From NCBI GenBank assembly GCA_025210805.1, contig JAOAQX010000032.1:1-64000 (forward strand): DNA of 64,000 bases, in the 5' to 3' direction. The notes below the pieces were generated by a model. That model saw nothing but the letters and a program-made list of their open reading frames with translations. It was not told the origin of the DNA and searched no databases. The stretch is from Flavobacteriales bacterium (GTDB lineage Bacteria > Bacteroidota > Bacteroidia > Flavobacteriales > CAJXXR01). A program made the translations under genes and the position numbers. Below are positions 8,415 to 16,557 of this stretch, one piece after another. The number at the start of each line of letters is the position of its first letter. Within the stretch, counting starts at the first letter, position 1.

Positions 8415-9479
8415 ATGAGATACGATAGACATATTCGCTTGGAGGAAATAGGGATTGCTGGACAAAAAAAAATTGGACTATCCAAGGTTTTAGTTATAGG
8501 AGCAGGCGGCCTAGGTTGTCCTGTTTTACAATATCTTTCTGCTGCGGGTGTTGGTACTATCGGAATTGTAGATGGAGATCAAGTTTCGATTTCTAATCTT
8601 CAAAGGCAAATCTTATTCTCCACTCAGGATATTGGAAAAAATAAGGCTGAGATGGCAAAAAAGAGATTGGAACAACTCAATCCTGAAATCCAGTATCAAA
8701 TTTTCCCTTTTTTCCTTTCTCCAGAAAATGCTTTGGAGATTTTTACTCAGTTTGATATCATTGTGGATGGAACAGATAATTTCTCCAGTCGGTATATGAT
8801 AAATGATGCGTCTCTCATTACAGGGAAACCTCTGGTGAGTGCTTCCATTCAAAAATTTTCGGGTCAATTGTCGGTGTTTAATTACCAGAATGGCCCCAGT
8901 TATCGTTGTCTTTTCCCTGAACCGCCAAAGCCAGAAGATGCTCCATCTTGCCAAGAGCTTGGCGTTTTGGGTGTACTTCCTGGTATTTTAGGAACTTGGC
9001 AAGCAAATGAAGTACTCAAAATAATTTTACAGATAGGAAATGTTTTGTCAGGTGCTTTTATAACAATCGATACACTTTCAATGAATGTGCAAAAATGGTG
9101 TATTGAAAAAGATGAGTATATAATAAATAGTGTATTGAATGATTCTCAACCTTTCAAAGAACGAATATTTGAATATTCTTGCAGGGCAACTTCTTTTCAG
9201 AATAAAAGTAACTGGGATGTCTCTTGTGAAAATATGTTTTTGTTGGATGTAAGGGAAAAGGATGAATTTCCAAAAATATTAGGAGCAGTGAACATTCCGT
9301 TGTCTCAGCTGGATAAGAGAACAATGGAGCTTCCACGAGATCAACAGATATTAGTTTTCTGCGAAAAAGGTATTCGAAGTCTCCGAGCTATTGAGGTCTT
9401 GGAAAATTTTAATTTAAGAAATTTGATAAACTTAAAATTCGGTCTAGATGTACTGCCTAATAAATTGAAATTGAATTAG
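8415..9479 (+). CDS. moeB: MoeB/ThiF-family adenylyltransferase with C-terminal rhodanese domain
   Basis: A 354-aa E1-like enzyme activating the C-terminus of a sulfur-carrier protein (MoaD or ThiS type). It has the nucleotide loop VIGAGGLGCP, SNLQRQILF and DGTDNFSSRYMIND. A conserved cysteine lies in PSCQELGVLGV. The zinc CxxC pairs of E. coli MoeB are absent (GPSYRC holds one Cys only). Residues about 270-350 are a rhodanese domain with active loop CEKGIRS (Cys316). The architecture matches MoeZ/MOCS3, so sulfur transfer is likely. No moa or thi genes are nearby, so the substrate cannot be fixed. A near-consensus -7 box (GAACTTTG, 8404-8411) sits 3 bp before the ATG. Confidence 0.88.
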   Translation: MRYDRHIRLEEIGIAGQKKIGLSKVLVIGAGGLGCPVLQYLSAAGVGTIGIVDGDQVSISNLQRQILFSTQDIGKNKAEMAKKRLEQLNPEIQYQIFPFFLSPENALEIFTQFDIIVDGTDNFSSRYMINDASLITGKPLVSASIQKFSGQLSVFNYQNGPSYRCLFPEPPKPEDAPSCQELGVLGVLPGILGTWQANEVLKIILQIGNVLSGAFITIDTLSMNVQKWCIEKDEYIINSVLNDSQPFKERIFEYSCRATSFQNKSNWDVSCENMFLLDVREKDEFPKILGAVNIPLSQLDKRTMELPRDQQILVFCEKGIRSLRAIEVLENFNLRNLINLKFGLDVLPNKLKLN

Positions 9480-9493
9480 TTTTTGTAATTTTG
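9465..9493 (+). promoter_or_regulatory. Promoter of the Rpn-family gene
   Basis: TTG at 9465-9467, 18-nt spacer, TAATTTTG at 9486-9493: full match to the flavobacterial consensus, 22 bp before the ATG at 9516. The TTG lies within the end of the preceding gene. Confidence 0.65.
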
Positions 9494-9515
9494 TTGAGTT
9501 TTCATACTACTTACA

Positions 9516-10485
9516 ATGACAGGTTTTCAAGAAAAATATATTAACCCATTTACGGATTATGGCTTCAAGCGTCTTTTTGGAGAAGAGCCTAATAAGGATT
9601 TACTATTAGATTTCCTCAACGAGCTACTGAGGGATAGGGAAGGTCAAATTGTAGAATTGAGTTATTTGAAAAATGAGCACCTTGGAGCAACAGCGATTGA
9701 TCGAAAAGCTATCTTTGACATTTATTGTGAAAACGAAAAAGGTGAGAAATTTATTGTTGAGCTCCAAAAAGCCAAACAAAAATTTTTTAAGGACCGAAGC
9801 GTTTTTTATTCAACTTTCCCAATAAGGGAGCAAGCTCCAAAATCTACTTGGAATTTTGAACTTAAAGCCGTTTACACTATCGGAATTTTGGATTTTGTGT
9901 TTGATGATGAATTTGGAAGTGATGATAAATACAGATACGATGTTCAGTTGATGGATGTTGATACAAAAAAGGTATTTTATAAAAAAATTGACTTTCATTT
10001 ATTTGGAGATGCCAAAATTTGAAAAAAGTGTTGAAGAATTAAAAACACGATTTGAGAAATGGTTATTTGTACTTAAGAATCTAAACAAATTACATCGAAT
10101 TCCTGATTCACTTAGAGAATCTATTTTTGAAAAATTATTTGAAACCGCAGAAATCGCAAAAATGAGTAGAAAAGAGTTTGATTCATACGAAGGAAGCTTG
10201 AAATATTATAGAGATATGCAAAATGTACTCGATACTAGTTTTGAGGATGGCTTTGAAGATGGTTATGATGACGGTTTTGAGCAAGGAATCGAACAAGGAA
10301 TAGAACAAGGAATAGAGCAAGGAATCGAAAAGGGAATAGAGCAAGGAATTGAAAAGGGAGTTGAGCAAAAGAATATAGAAATTGTTAGACAATCTCTTGA
10401 GATAGGGATTAATATTGCTACTATTGCTCAAATAACAGGTTTAAGCGAAGAAGAGATTCTTTTGATTAAAGAACGTGAAAATTAG
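9516..10485 (+). pseudogene. Rpn/PD-(D/E)XK nuclease family transposase-like gene, frameshifted at an A7 run
   Basis: The first frame (9516-10022, 168 aa) starts MTGFQEKYINPFTDYGFKRL and contains the nuclease core (AIFDIYC, FIVELQKAK). The second frame continues the family sequence as LTFIYLEMPKF and runs to 10485. Removing one A from the run at 9981-9987 joins them as YKKLTFIYLEMPKF, giving 322 aa of normal family length. The Gly-Ile-Glu-Gln repeat and the C-terminal GLSEEEI helix are typical of this family. It could be a recent pseudogene, a slippage-expressed gene or a sequencing error. The promoter and the rest of the reading frame look intact. Confidence 0.85.
10279..10368 (+). repeat. 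In-frame 12-bp tandem repeat encoding (E-Q/K-G-I)n
   Basis: About 7.5 units of GAGCAAGGAATA-like sequence within the second part of the Rpn-family gene. Being a multiple of three, copy-number change would lengthen a helix without shifting the frame. Confidence 0.9.
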
Positions 10486-10564
10486 TAGTTTGCTCATTAT
10501 TGTATCAACGTAGTTTTCCTTTATTAAAGTGCCAAACATTCCATATTTCTAATAGATTCTTCTG

Positions 10565-10572
10565 TACTTTTG
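10565..10572 (+). promoter_or_regulatory. -7 box for the thioredoxin-like gene
   Basis: TACTTTTG, exact TAnnTTTG match, 13 bp before the ATG at 10586. No TTG found at the expected distance. Confidence 0.5.
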
Positions 10573-10585
10573 CAAAAAAAGACGG

Positions 10586-10915
10586 ATGAACTATATTAAA
10601 GATCAACAACATTTAGAGAATTTGCTAAAAGAGGAAAGAGCAATTGTACTTTATTTTTCTGATGGCACCTGTTCTGTAGGTGAGGCAGTTGCTCCAAAAC
10701 TTGATGTTTTACTCAAAGAAAAATACCCCCAATTTAAACTCTATAGTCTAATGCAAACAGTACATCAAGAACTATTTGCAAAGCATCAAATTTTTGTGGT
10801 TCCTAGTTTGTTAGTTTTTCTAGACGGGAAAGAAACCATTCGTAAATCTAGAAATTTTAGTTTGCTAGAATTAGAGTCTGAAATTGCTCGTTATCAAACC
10901 TTAATGTTCGATTAA
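10586..10915 (+). CDS. Thioredoxin-like protein with a single active-site cysteine
   Basis: A 109-aa protein spanning one thioredoxin fold: AIVLYFSDGTCSVGEAVAPK at the usual active-site place, then FVVPSLLVFLDGKE with the cis-proline region (VPS). The CxxC is reduced to CSVG, so only the N-terminal cysteine remains. Such a protein could act as a mono-thiol oxidoreductase or as a redox-inactive partner. No signal peptide. It stands alone between the Rpn-family gene and a lipoprotein gene. Partner unknown. Confidence 0.75.
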   Translation: MNYIKDQQHLENLLKEERAIVLYFSDGTCSVGEAVAPKLDVLLKEKYPQFKLYSLMQTVHQELFAKHQIFVVPSLLVFLDGKETIRKSRNFSLLELESEIARYQTLMFD

Positions 10916-10924
10916 CTCTTGAAT

Positions 10925-10932
10925 TATCTTTG
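10925..10932 (+). promoter_or_regulatory. -7 box for the lipoprotein gene
   Basis: TATCTTTG, exact consensus, directly after the thioredoxin-like gene and 50 bp before the ATG at 10983. Confidence 0.45.
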
Positions 10933-10982
10933 AAAGAAAATTTGTATATTGCATCATAAATAAATGATAAATAACAAATATT

Positions 10983-11525
10983 ATGATCAATTTTTTGAAA
11001 ATTAGTTTGATAATTTTTTCTTTAAGTATACTGTCCTGTAGCCTTTCTTCAGATGTAGAAAAGCCCTATTTTGATGCTCCTATTGCAGAAATAAAAGGCA
11101 GTGAGTTTTTACTAATTGAAAGGGAGACAGTCGCGAATTATTGGTCGAAAAATATTCGAGATATGGATAATGATCCTATAGAGAGAGTTCATTTTTCATC
11201 CCAAATTTTACCTGAAACTATGCAAATTAAAGCATTCGATTCTTCATTTCTATTAGTAGCAAAAACCAATAGTGGAATCCCATTGGGTGTTAAACTCATA
11301 AAATTTCAGAATAAGCTTTATGAGGCAGATCATGATTTAGGAGGAAAACAAATGTATGCAAGTATGGGCTATTGTAAACCCGCTGATAGTAATTCTGTAA
11401 ATTGCATGATAAGTCTTTCTAAAGAAGGATACTATTGTGAAAGCACCACAGGTTCTTGTGAAAGTACAGTAACGGCACAAGAAAATCCAATTTTAAGCAT
11501 TCGTAAAACAGAATCAAAAAAATAA
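10983..11525 (+). CDS. Lipoprotein of unknown function
   Basis: A 180-aa protein with a clear lipobox (SLSILSC, Cys19) after a hydrophobic segment. The mature part has no motif I recognise. It contains four cysteines in the C-terminal third (YCKP, NCMIS, YYCES, SCEST) that could form two disulfides. It is followed at 14 bp by the convergent xerD. Not identified; envelope location is the only supported inference. Confidence 0.7.
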   Translation: MINFLKISLIIFSLSILSCSLSSDVEKPYFDAPIAEIKGSEFLLIERETVANYWSKNIRDMDNDPIERVHFSSQILPETMQIKAFDSSFLLVAKTNSGIPLGVKLIKFQNKLYEADHDLGGKQMYASMGYCKPADSNSVNCMISLSKEGYYCESTTGSCESTVTAQENPILSIRKTESKK

Positions 11526-11538
11526 AAATCACCAAGAT

Positions 11539-12429
11539 TTATTTATTGGCTCTTGGATGTTTAGAAAGGATATCTTGCTTAATAAATTGATTATTGAGGT
11601 GAGAATATAGCTCGGTGGTCAAAATGCTTTCATGACCTAGTAAGTCTTGTACCATTCTAAGATCAGCTCCATTTTCTACCATATGACTAGCAAAAGAATG
11701 ACGAAAAGAATGGGGGGAAACATTGCGTTCTATCCCCACTTTTTTTGCTTGCTTTTTTACGATATTAAAAACCATAATACGGCTAATTCTTTTTCCTCTA
11801 TTATTCAAAAAAAGATGTTCCGTACATGCTTTTTTGCTCACCATTATATCTCTTTCTTTTTCTAAATAGATCTCTATAGATTCTTTTAAGATATCACTTA
11901 GAGGTACTATTCTTTCTTTGTTTCCTTTTCCGATAATTTGAATAAATCCTTCTTCTAAAAAAACACGATTTAAACTCAAATCGCAAAGCTCAGAAACTCG
12001 TAGTCCACAAGAATACAACATCTCCAAAATTGCTGTGTTTCTAAAGAAATTAGGATCTTCCATGTCCACAGATTCTATCATTCTGTTTACTTCTTCGAGT
12101 TCAAGAAACTCGGGAATTTTCTTTACAATTTTAGGACTGTCCACTTGGTCCATTGGACTTACAATAATTATTTCTTCCAAAAGGAGATAGTCATAAAAAG
12201 CCTTTAAAGAACTGATAATTCTAGCAATAGAACGTTTGCTCAATACTTCACTTTGGGTGTAGAGAAAAGATCGAACCTTTTCGGTGTCAAAATCCTGTAT
12301 TTCGCCCATTTCAAAAGTAGTGGCGTATGATTCTAGTTTGTATAAGTCAGATTGATAGGCTTTTAAGCTGTTTTCAGAAAGCCCTTTTTCTAGTTGTAAA
12401 TAGTAAATAAAGTCATCAATGACGGACAT
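11539..12429 (-). CDS. xerD: Site-specific tyrosine recombinase (XerC/D family)
   Basis: A 296-aa recombinase of typical XerD length, resolving chromosome dimers with FtsK at dif. An N-terminal SAM-like domain (1-90) is followed by the catalytic domain. Catalytic residues: Arg144 (CGLRVSEL), Lys in GKGNKER, His240 and Arg243 (PHSFRHSF), His266 (LLGHESI) and the nucleophile Tyr275 (TELYSHL). It starts 2 bp after the divIC-like stop codon, so the two cell-cycle genes are probably co-transcribed. No flanking element marks it as a mobile integrase. Confidence 0.93.
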   Translation of the reverse strand: MSVIDDFIYYLQLEKGLSENSLKAYQSDLYKLESYATTFEMGEIQDFDTEKVRSFLYTQSEVLSKRSIARIISSLKAFYDYLLLEEIIIVSPMDQVDSPKIVKKIPEFLELEEVNRMIESVDMEDPNFFRNTAILEMLYSCGLRVSELCDLSLNRVFLEEGFIQIIGKGNKERIVPLSDILKESIEIYLEKERDIMVSKKACTEHLFLNNRGKRISRIMVFNIVKKQAKKVGIERNVSPHSFRHSFASHMVENGADLRMVQDLLGHESILTTELYSHLNNQFIKQDILSKHPRANK

Positions 12430-12431
12430 GC

Positions 12432-12752
12432 TTATTCTTTTTCGAGGATAAAAACTTCTTCTTCAGGTCTTTTCATTAAATATTGTTCTCTTGCAATACG
12501 TTCAAAAGTATTTTTAGAGTCCAAATTTCTTAAGGTCTTTTTATCTTTTTCTATTTGTTTCTTATAATAAACGATATCTTTTTGAATTTCTTTTATTTCA
12601 CCATTAAGTTTTTGATGAGCTAAATAGGAGTTTTGATCAAAAAATAAAAGCCAAATAACTGCTGCAATAGATATAATGACATATCTATTGGTAGTTATTT
12701 TCCATGCTTTAGTCTGAAAAAATGGATGAATTTTTTCTAATTTCTTGATCAT
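12432..12752 (-). CDS. Septum formation initiator protein (DivIC/FtsB family)
   Basis: A 106-aa protein with a cytosolic N-terminus, one membrane helix (about residues 25-43, VIISIAAVIWLLFF), then a periplasmic coiled coil (EIKEIQKDIVYYKKQIEKD). It ends with the family signature FERIAREQYLMKRP. FtsB/DivIC proteins link FtsL and FtsQ/DivIB in the divisome. First gene of a two-gene unit with xerD. Confidence 0.88.
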   Translation of the reverse strand: MIKKLEKIHPFFQTKAWKITTNRYVIISIAAVIWLLFFDQNSYLAHQKLNGEIKEIQKDIVYYKKQIEKDKKTLRNLDSKNTFERIAREQYLMKRPEEEVFILEKE

Positions 12753-12885
12753 TTATTCGCTCACTATATTAAAATAAATTCGCAAAACCTATTCTGATAA
12801 TCTGATTTTAACATCAGTTTCTTTAAAGGTTTCGAACTTTTGTTTTTACTAAATACAAAGGTAAAGGTTTTGTTTGAATTATATA

Positions 12886-12899
12886 GATTACTTGCTAAA
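12886..12899. repeat. Short intergenic motif GATTACTNGCTAAA, copy 1
   Basis: The same 14-mer pattern recurs at 35867-35880 and 49143-49156, always between genes. Confidence 0.4.
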
Positions 12900-13056
12900 T
12901 GTTCATTCATACTGATTACTCACTTGTTATGTCATTTGTGGTGTTCGTTTATTTACCATGTAATACTAATAGATGCTGAAAATCAACCATGAACGCAGTG
13001 AGAAGAACGAGGAGTGAACGAGAAGTGTTAGTAAGTAATCGGTATTGTATAAACAT
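12898..13056. repeat. MITE-like segment with imperfect terminal inverted repeats
   Basis: The left end (12898-12925, beginning AATGTTCATTCATACTGATT) is matched by the reverse complement of 13029-13056 at about 23 of 29 positions. The interior (about 100 bp) has no ORF. It lies in the 388-bp spacer between divergent divIC and the SH3 protein gene. No target-site duplication is obvious. Confidence 0.4.
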
Positions 13057-13140
13057 TTTTTAGAAAGGTAACAACATTAACAAGGTACTTAATTTTTTAA
13101 TTTAGCACACAATTAGTAGTTTTATAAAAAAAATACATTG

Positions 13141-14952
13141 ATGATGAAGTATCCGTTTTTTCTTTTTTTCTTTTTTAGCTTTTTATATTCTCAAGCTCAA
13201 GGTGTTTCTGAGTTTCGGATACGGAATTTAATTATAGATTCCGTTGTGAATATCCACGAATTTCCTAGACTTAACGCATCAATAATTGGTAAAATGCATC
13301 AAGGTGATAAAATTGTTTTTGTGCCTAATGGAAGATATGTTTCAGACACCATTGATGGTATTAAATCTTACTGGTTGCCGATAAAACATGAAGGTGTTGA
13401 GGGATATATTTGGAATGAAACTAATTCTGATAATACTTTTTTTATGCAAAATCGAGAGACTTTATTAATTAAAAAACTTGACAATAATCGTTCTTTTAGG
13501 TTTGTGATCATGGATGATAAAAAAAACTTATTTGATTTTGTACAAGACTTTTCATGGGTGAATAAAGAACAGAAAGATTATACGGTTTATTATTTTCAAG
13601 ATTTGAAAGACTATCCAAATAAATCCGTTTTGTATTTTATGTATTATAACAAAGGTGAAAAGAAAATGGAACATTATACTTATGTTTTAGAAAATGGCAA
13701 GTTGACTTTTCAAAACAATAAAAAACTCTTGTATAATAAAAATATTCCTTCAGGATACCTAGTTAACAAATGGTGGATTATTGGTGATAAAGTGAATATT
13801 AGGAAAGAACCAAATTTGGATTCAGAAGTTGTTGTTCAGTTAAATCATGGGGATTCCCTTGAATCTTTTCCAAAAGTGAAAATAGTACAAGACACGATAG
13901 CTGGGAAGAGCGGTTATTGGTTTCCTGTGAATTTTAACAATGAAAAAGCCTTTGTTTGGAATCATTTGTTAGAGAAGCCTCTGGTTTATTTTAAAAGTAT
14001 TTATGATGAAGGAATAGCTTATAAGATTACCTCAAGAAATGTCTATTTGTTGAATAAAGGAAAAGTAGTGGATACCTATTCTTATATGGAAAAAAATAGA
14101 TTTTTTCCCGAACGTATTTCAGAGGTTTCTACACCAAAATTAAAAAATGTGGATAGAATACTCAAACTACAATATTTTGGAGAAGCTTGTGGAAAGGAGT
14201 CAGGGGATGTTTATATTGCCAGGGCAGGAAACAAACTTCGTTTTCTATTTCACAATACTTCCATGGGTGATGGAGGATATGGAACTTTTTCTGAAAACCA
14301 CCTGAAGGAAAATATTCTAACTTTTTCATCTATTGAAGGAGAAGATTTTTTTTCACAAAGGGTAGATGTATTTGATACCTATTTTTCTTATAATGCTAAA
14401 AGTAAACAGTATAAATGGACAGGAGAAAAGATGGTTGAAAACCCTGGCGATTTTGATTTTATTTATCAGCGAGCAAAAACGAACAATTGGGTGGTAGATA
14501 ATTATTTTAAGATAGATGTCAACAAGGATGGTAGAAAAGATTTTGTTGCCAGTTTTCGTAGAAAACTTAAAAAGGTTGTTGATTGGCAATATACGTCTGA
14601 TGATGGAATTATTGGAGTATACCTTCAAAATGAAAATGGGAAGTTTGAGGTATTTGGTGAGAATTCCAAAATTCTAAAAAAGGGATTCGGAGCGTTTAGA
14701 GCTTCTGTTAAAGATGATTTAGTGATTTTTGAAATTCCCTATTGGGAAAATTGTTTGGGGTGTGCCTCTGTCAAGGTGAAAGATAACGGGTATAAACGGT
14801 ATGATTTTGAATGGGATAGTAGTCTTAATGAGTTATTCTTGTTAAAGACTGAATGGCTCAATATGAAGAATTTTAAATATGCTGATGATACTAGTTACTG
14901 GTTAATCAAGGAGTATCAGAAAGAAAAAATAAACTACCTTGAAGCAAAGTAG
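13141..14952 (+). CDS. Exported SH3-domain protein with C-terminal FG-GAP-like segment
   Basis: About 603 aa. A TTG at 13138 would add one residue, but ATG 13141 or 13144 is the better start for the signal peptide (YPFFLFFFFSFLYSQAQ). Two bacterial SH3-like domains follow, near residues 20-95 (VNIHEFPRLNASIIGKMHQG) and 205-285 (VNIRKEPNLDSEVVVQLNHG). Both end in a YWxPI/V motif. A later stretch (KIDVNKDGRKDFVASF) resembles an FG-GAP/EF-hand calcium loop. SH3 domains of this type often bind cell-wall peptides. No peptidase domain is present. Substrate unknown. Confidence 0.75.
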   Translation: MMKYPFFLFFFFSFLYSQAQGVSEFRIRNLIIDSVVNIHEFPRLNASIIGKMHQGDKIVFVPNGRYVSDTIDGIKSYWLPIKHEGVEGYIWNETNSDNTFFMQNRETLLIKKLDNNRSFRFVIMDDKKNLFDFVQDFSWVNKEQKDYTVYYFQDLKDYPNKSVLYFMYYNKGEKKMEHYTYVLENGKLTFQNNKKLLYNKNIPSGYLVNKWWIIGDKVNIRKEPNLDSEVVVQLNHGDSLESFPKVKIVQDTIAGKSGYWFPVNFNNEKAFVWNHLLEKPLVYFKSIYDEGIAYKITSRNVYLLNKGKVVDTYSYMEKNRFFPERISEVSTPKLKNVDRILKLQYFGEACGKESGDVYIARAGNKLRFLFHNTSMGDGGYGTFSENHLKENILTFSSIEGEDFFSQRVDVFDTYFSYNAKSKQYKWTGEKMVENPGDFDFIYQRAKTNNWVVDNYFKIDVNKDGRKDFVASFRRKLKKVVDWQYTSDDGIIGVYLQNENGKFEVFGENSKILKKGFGAFRASVKDDLVIFEIPYWENCLGCASVKVKDNGYKRYDFEWDSSLNELFLLKTEWLNMKNFKYADDTSYWLIKEYQKEKINYLEAK

Positions 14953-14958
14953 TTTCCT

Positions 14959-15462
14959 CTAGAAAATCTCAGGATATTTTTTGATAATTTCTTTAAACCA
15001 GAAAGTGAAAACTTCTGGTTTTTCTTTTATTTCTATTAAGAGATCAGAAGTGGAGATATAGCGGAATGCTTCTGCTTCTTCTGGGTTCAAAATAGGCTCT
15101 TCATCGGTAAATCCGAAGAGAATATGATCGTATTCATGTTCTGCAAGACCGTTCTCAAATTCGGTTTTATAAAGAAGGTGTCCTTTAGTTTCCAATGTTG
15201 AAATTTCAATTCCGATTTCTTCTTTGAGTCTTCTAATTCCAGCTTTCTCTGAGCTTTCATTAGGTAATTGATGACTACAGCAACTGTTTGTCCACAATCC
15301 TCCAGAATGGTATTTTTCTTTTGCTCGTTTTTGTAAAAGCATTTCACCCTTAGAATTAAACAGAAACACCGAAAAAGCACGATGGAGTAAACCAAGCTCA
15401 TGCGCTTTTAGTTTCTCCATCGTTCCAAGTTCTTTGTCTTGTTTGTCAACAAGTATAACCAT
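14959..15462 (-). CDS. idi: Isopentenyl-diphosphate delta-isomerase, type 1
   Basis: A 167-aa Nudix-fold enzyme interconverting IPP and DMAPP for isoprenoid (menaquinone, carotenoid) synthesis. Diagnostic motifs: ILVDKQDKELG at the start, LLHRAFSVFLFN, the active-site LWTNSCCSH (catalytic Cys, metal His) and Nudix-like AGIRRLKEEIGIE. The metal/proton Glu pair is in EHEYDHILFG. Last gene of the plsY-hpt-LytTR-idi run, 4 bp after the regulator. Confidence 0.95.
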   Translation of the reverse strand: MVILVDKQDKELGTMEKLKAHELGLLHRAFSVFLFNSKGEMLLQKRAKEKYHSGGLWTNSCCSHQLPNESSEKAGIRRLKEEIGIEISTLETKGHLLYKTEFENGLAEHEYDHILFGFTDEEPILNPEEAEAFRYISTSDLLIEIKEKPEVFTFWFKEIIKKYPEIF

Positions 15463-15466
15463 TTTT

Positions 15467-16183
15467 TTATTTCAAAAGATTGAGAGAATTCATAAGAGGT
15501 TCTCGTTGAGAACGTGAAATAGGAATTACTTTTCTTCCAATCATTAAACTCATATCCTCAATATCCACAATTTTATCTTTATTTACAATATAAGATCTGT
15601 GAACCTTGATAAAGTGTTCTTTAGGAAGATTGTTTCCAATATTCTTCATGGTAGAGTGTACAATATAAGAACGCTCTGTGGTTTTAAAAACAACATAATC
15701 ACCACTGGCTTCTACATAGAGAATTTCATCAAAATCGAGCTTTACATATCTTGAATCTGTTTTAATAAAAAGAGAGTTTATCTCGCTTTTATCAGTTTTT
15801 ACTGCCGATTCAATGATTTTTTTCTTGTCCTCAATTCTATCAATACAGCTGAGAAGTCTTGGAAGGGTTACGGGCTTTTTTAGAAAGTCTGTAACATTAT
15901 AATCATAGCATTCCAAAGCATACTCAGGATTTGAGGTATAAAATACTACTTGTGGTAAATGAGCACGCATTGATTGTACGAGTTCTATTCCCGATAGTTC
16001 TGGCATTTCGATATCTAAAAAAACCACATCACAAGAATTTGATTTTACAAATTCTATGGCTTTTAAAGGGTTTGTGAAAGTTTCAACAATATTGCAATTT
16101 TCTATTGTTGATAACATAGAAATGAGTTGTTTTTGTGCAACTTCATTATCATCAACTACAATAATATCAAGATTAGTTTTCAT
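15467..16183 (-). CDS. LytTR-family response regulator
   Basis: A 238-aa two-domain regulator. The receiver domain (1-120) has acidic Asp11/Asp12, phospho-acceptor Asp57 (VFLDIEMPELSG) and a KKPVT lysine loop. The LytTR DNA-binding domain covers about 135-235 (VKLDFDEILYVEASGDYV, FIKVHRSYIVN). Usual partners are membrane LytS-type kinases, but here the upstream gene is an Hpt protein whose 3' end it overlaps by 11 bp. A phosphorelay from an unlinked hybrid kinase is therefore likely. The target genes are unknown. Confidence 0.92.
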   Translation of the reverse strand: MKTNLDIIVVDDNEVAQKQLISMLSTIENCNIVETFTNPLKAIEFVKSNSCDVVFLDIEMPELSGIELVQSMRAHLPQVVFYTSNPEYALECYDYNVTDFLKKPVTLPRLLSCIDRIEDKKKIIESAVKTDKSEINSLFIKTDSRYVKLDFDEILYVEASGDYVVFKTTERSYIVHSTMKNIGNNLPKEHFIKVHRSYIVNKDKIVDIEDMSLMIGRKVIPISRSQREPLMNSLNLLK

Positions 16184-16556
16184 TGGATTGGTTTAAAATA
16201 AATTCTACTTCTATAACACCTGTTTTTATCATTTCAACCACCTTATTATGTTCTATTTTAGAAACAATATATGAGGGATTGATTTTAAGCTCTTTTTCCA
16301 TTCGTTTTAGGTGATCGTATATGGTGTCTAGTCCGAAAATTTTGAAATTAGGACTCCACTTATGCAACAATTTAGCATATTCTATACCATTTTTTTTCTG
16401 GAACAAGTTTTCCAGAATAGGAACCTCTTCACTTAATGATTCTTTAAATAGTTGAAAAGCTTCTTCAGCAAGATCATTTGCTCCTAAAAAATAGGTCGCT
16501 AAAAAATCATTTGACAAAGAGGCATTTTGATTGAATTTATTAATAGATGTTTTCAA
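16173..16556 (-). CDS. Histidine phosphotransfer (Hpt) domain protein
   Basis: A 127-aa, all-helical protein. The segment LLHKWSPNFKIFGL fits the Hpt signature, with His65 as phospho-site. The only plausible start is TTG at 16556, one base after the plsY stop. No ATG occurs before residue 86, and the frame is well coded from there. It overlaps the LytTR regulator by 11 bp, implying translational coupling and equal amounts of phosphodonor and acceptor. Assignment rests on one motif and context. Confidence 0.72.
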   Translation of the reverse strand: MKTSINKFNQNASLSNDFLATYFLGANDLAEEAFQLFKESLSEEVPILENLFQKKNGIEYAKLLHKWSPNFKIFGLDTIYDHLKRMEKELKINPSYIVSKIEHNKVVEMIKTGVIEVEFILNQSNEN

Positions 16557-16557
16557 T

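Noticed and set aside
9955-10020. Independent start of the second Rpn-family frame at 9955
   Set aside because: Its first residues overlap the upstream frame and only the part after LTFIYLEMPKF fits the family.
10279-10368. Short regular repeats as a CRISPR array
   Set aside because: 12-bp units without spacers, in frame in a coding region. The 100-bp repeats at 1-240 also lack spacers.
10183-10431. Minus-strand ORF of 82 aa rich in Leu/Phe/Tyr
   Set aside because: It mirrors the Gly-Ile-Glu-Gln repeat of the sense gene.
11539-12429. xerD as integrase of a mobile element
   Set aside because: Typical housekeeping XerD length, located with divIC, no att repeats or cargo around it.
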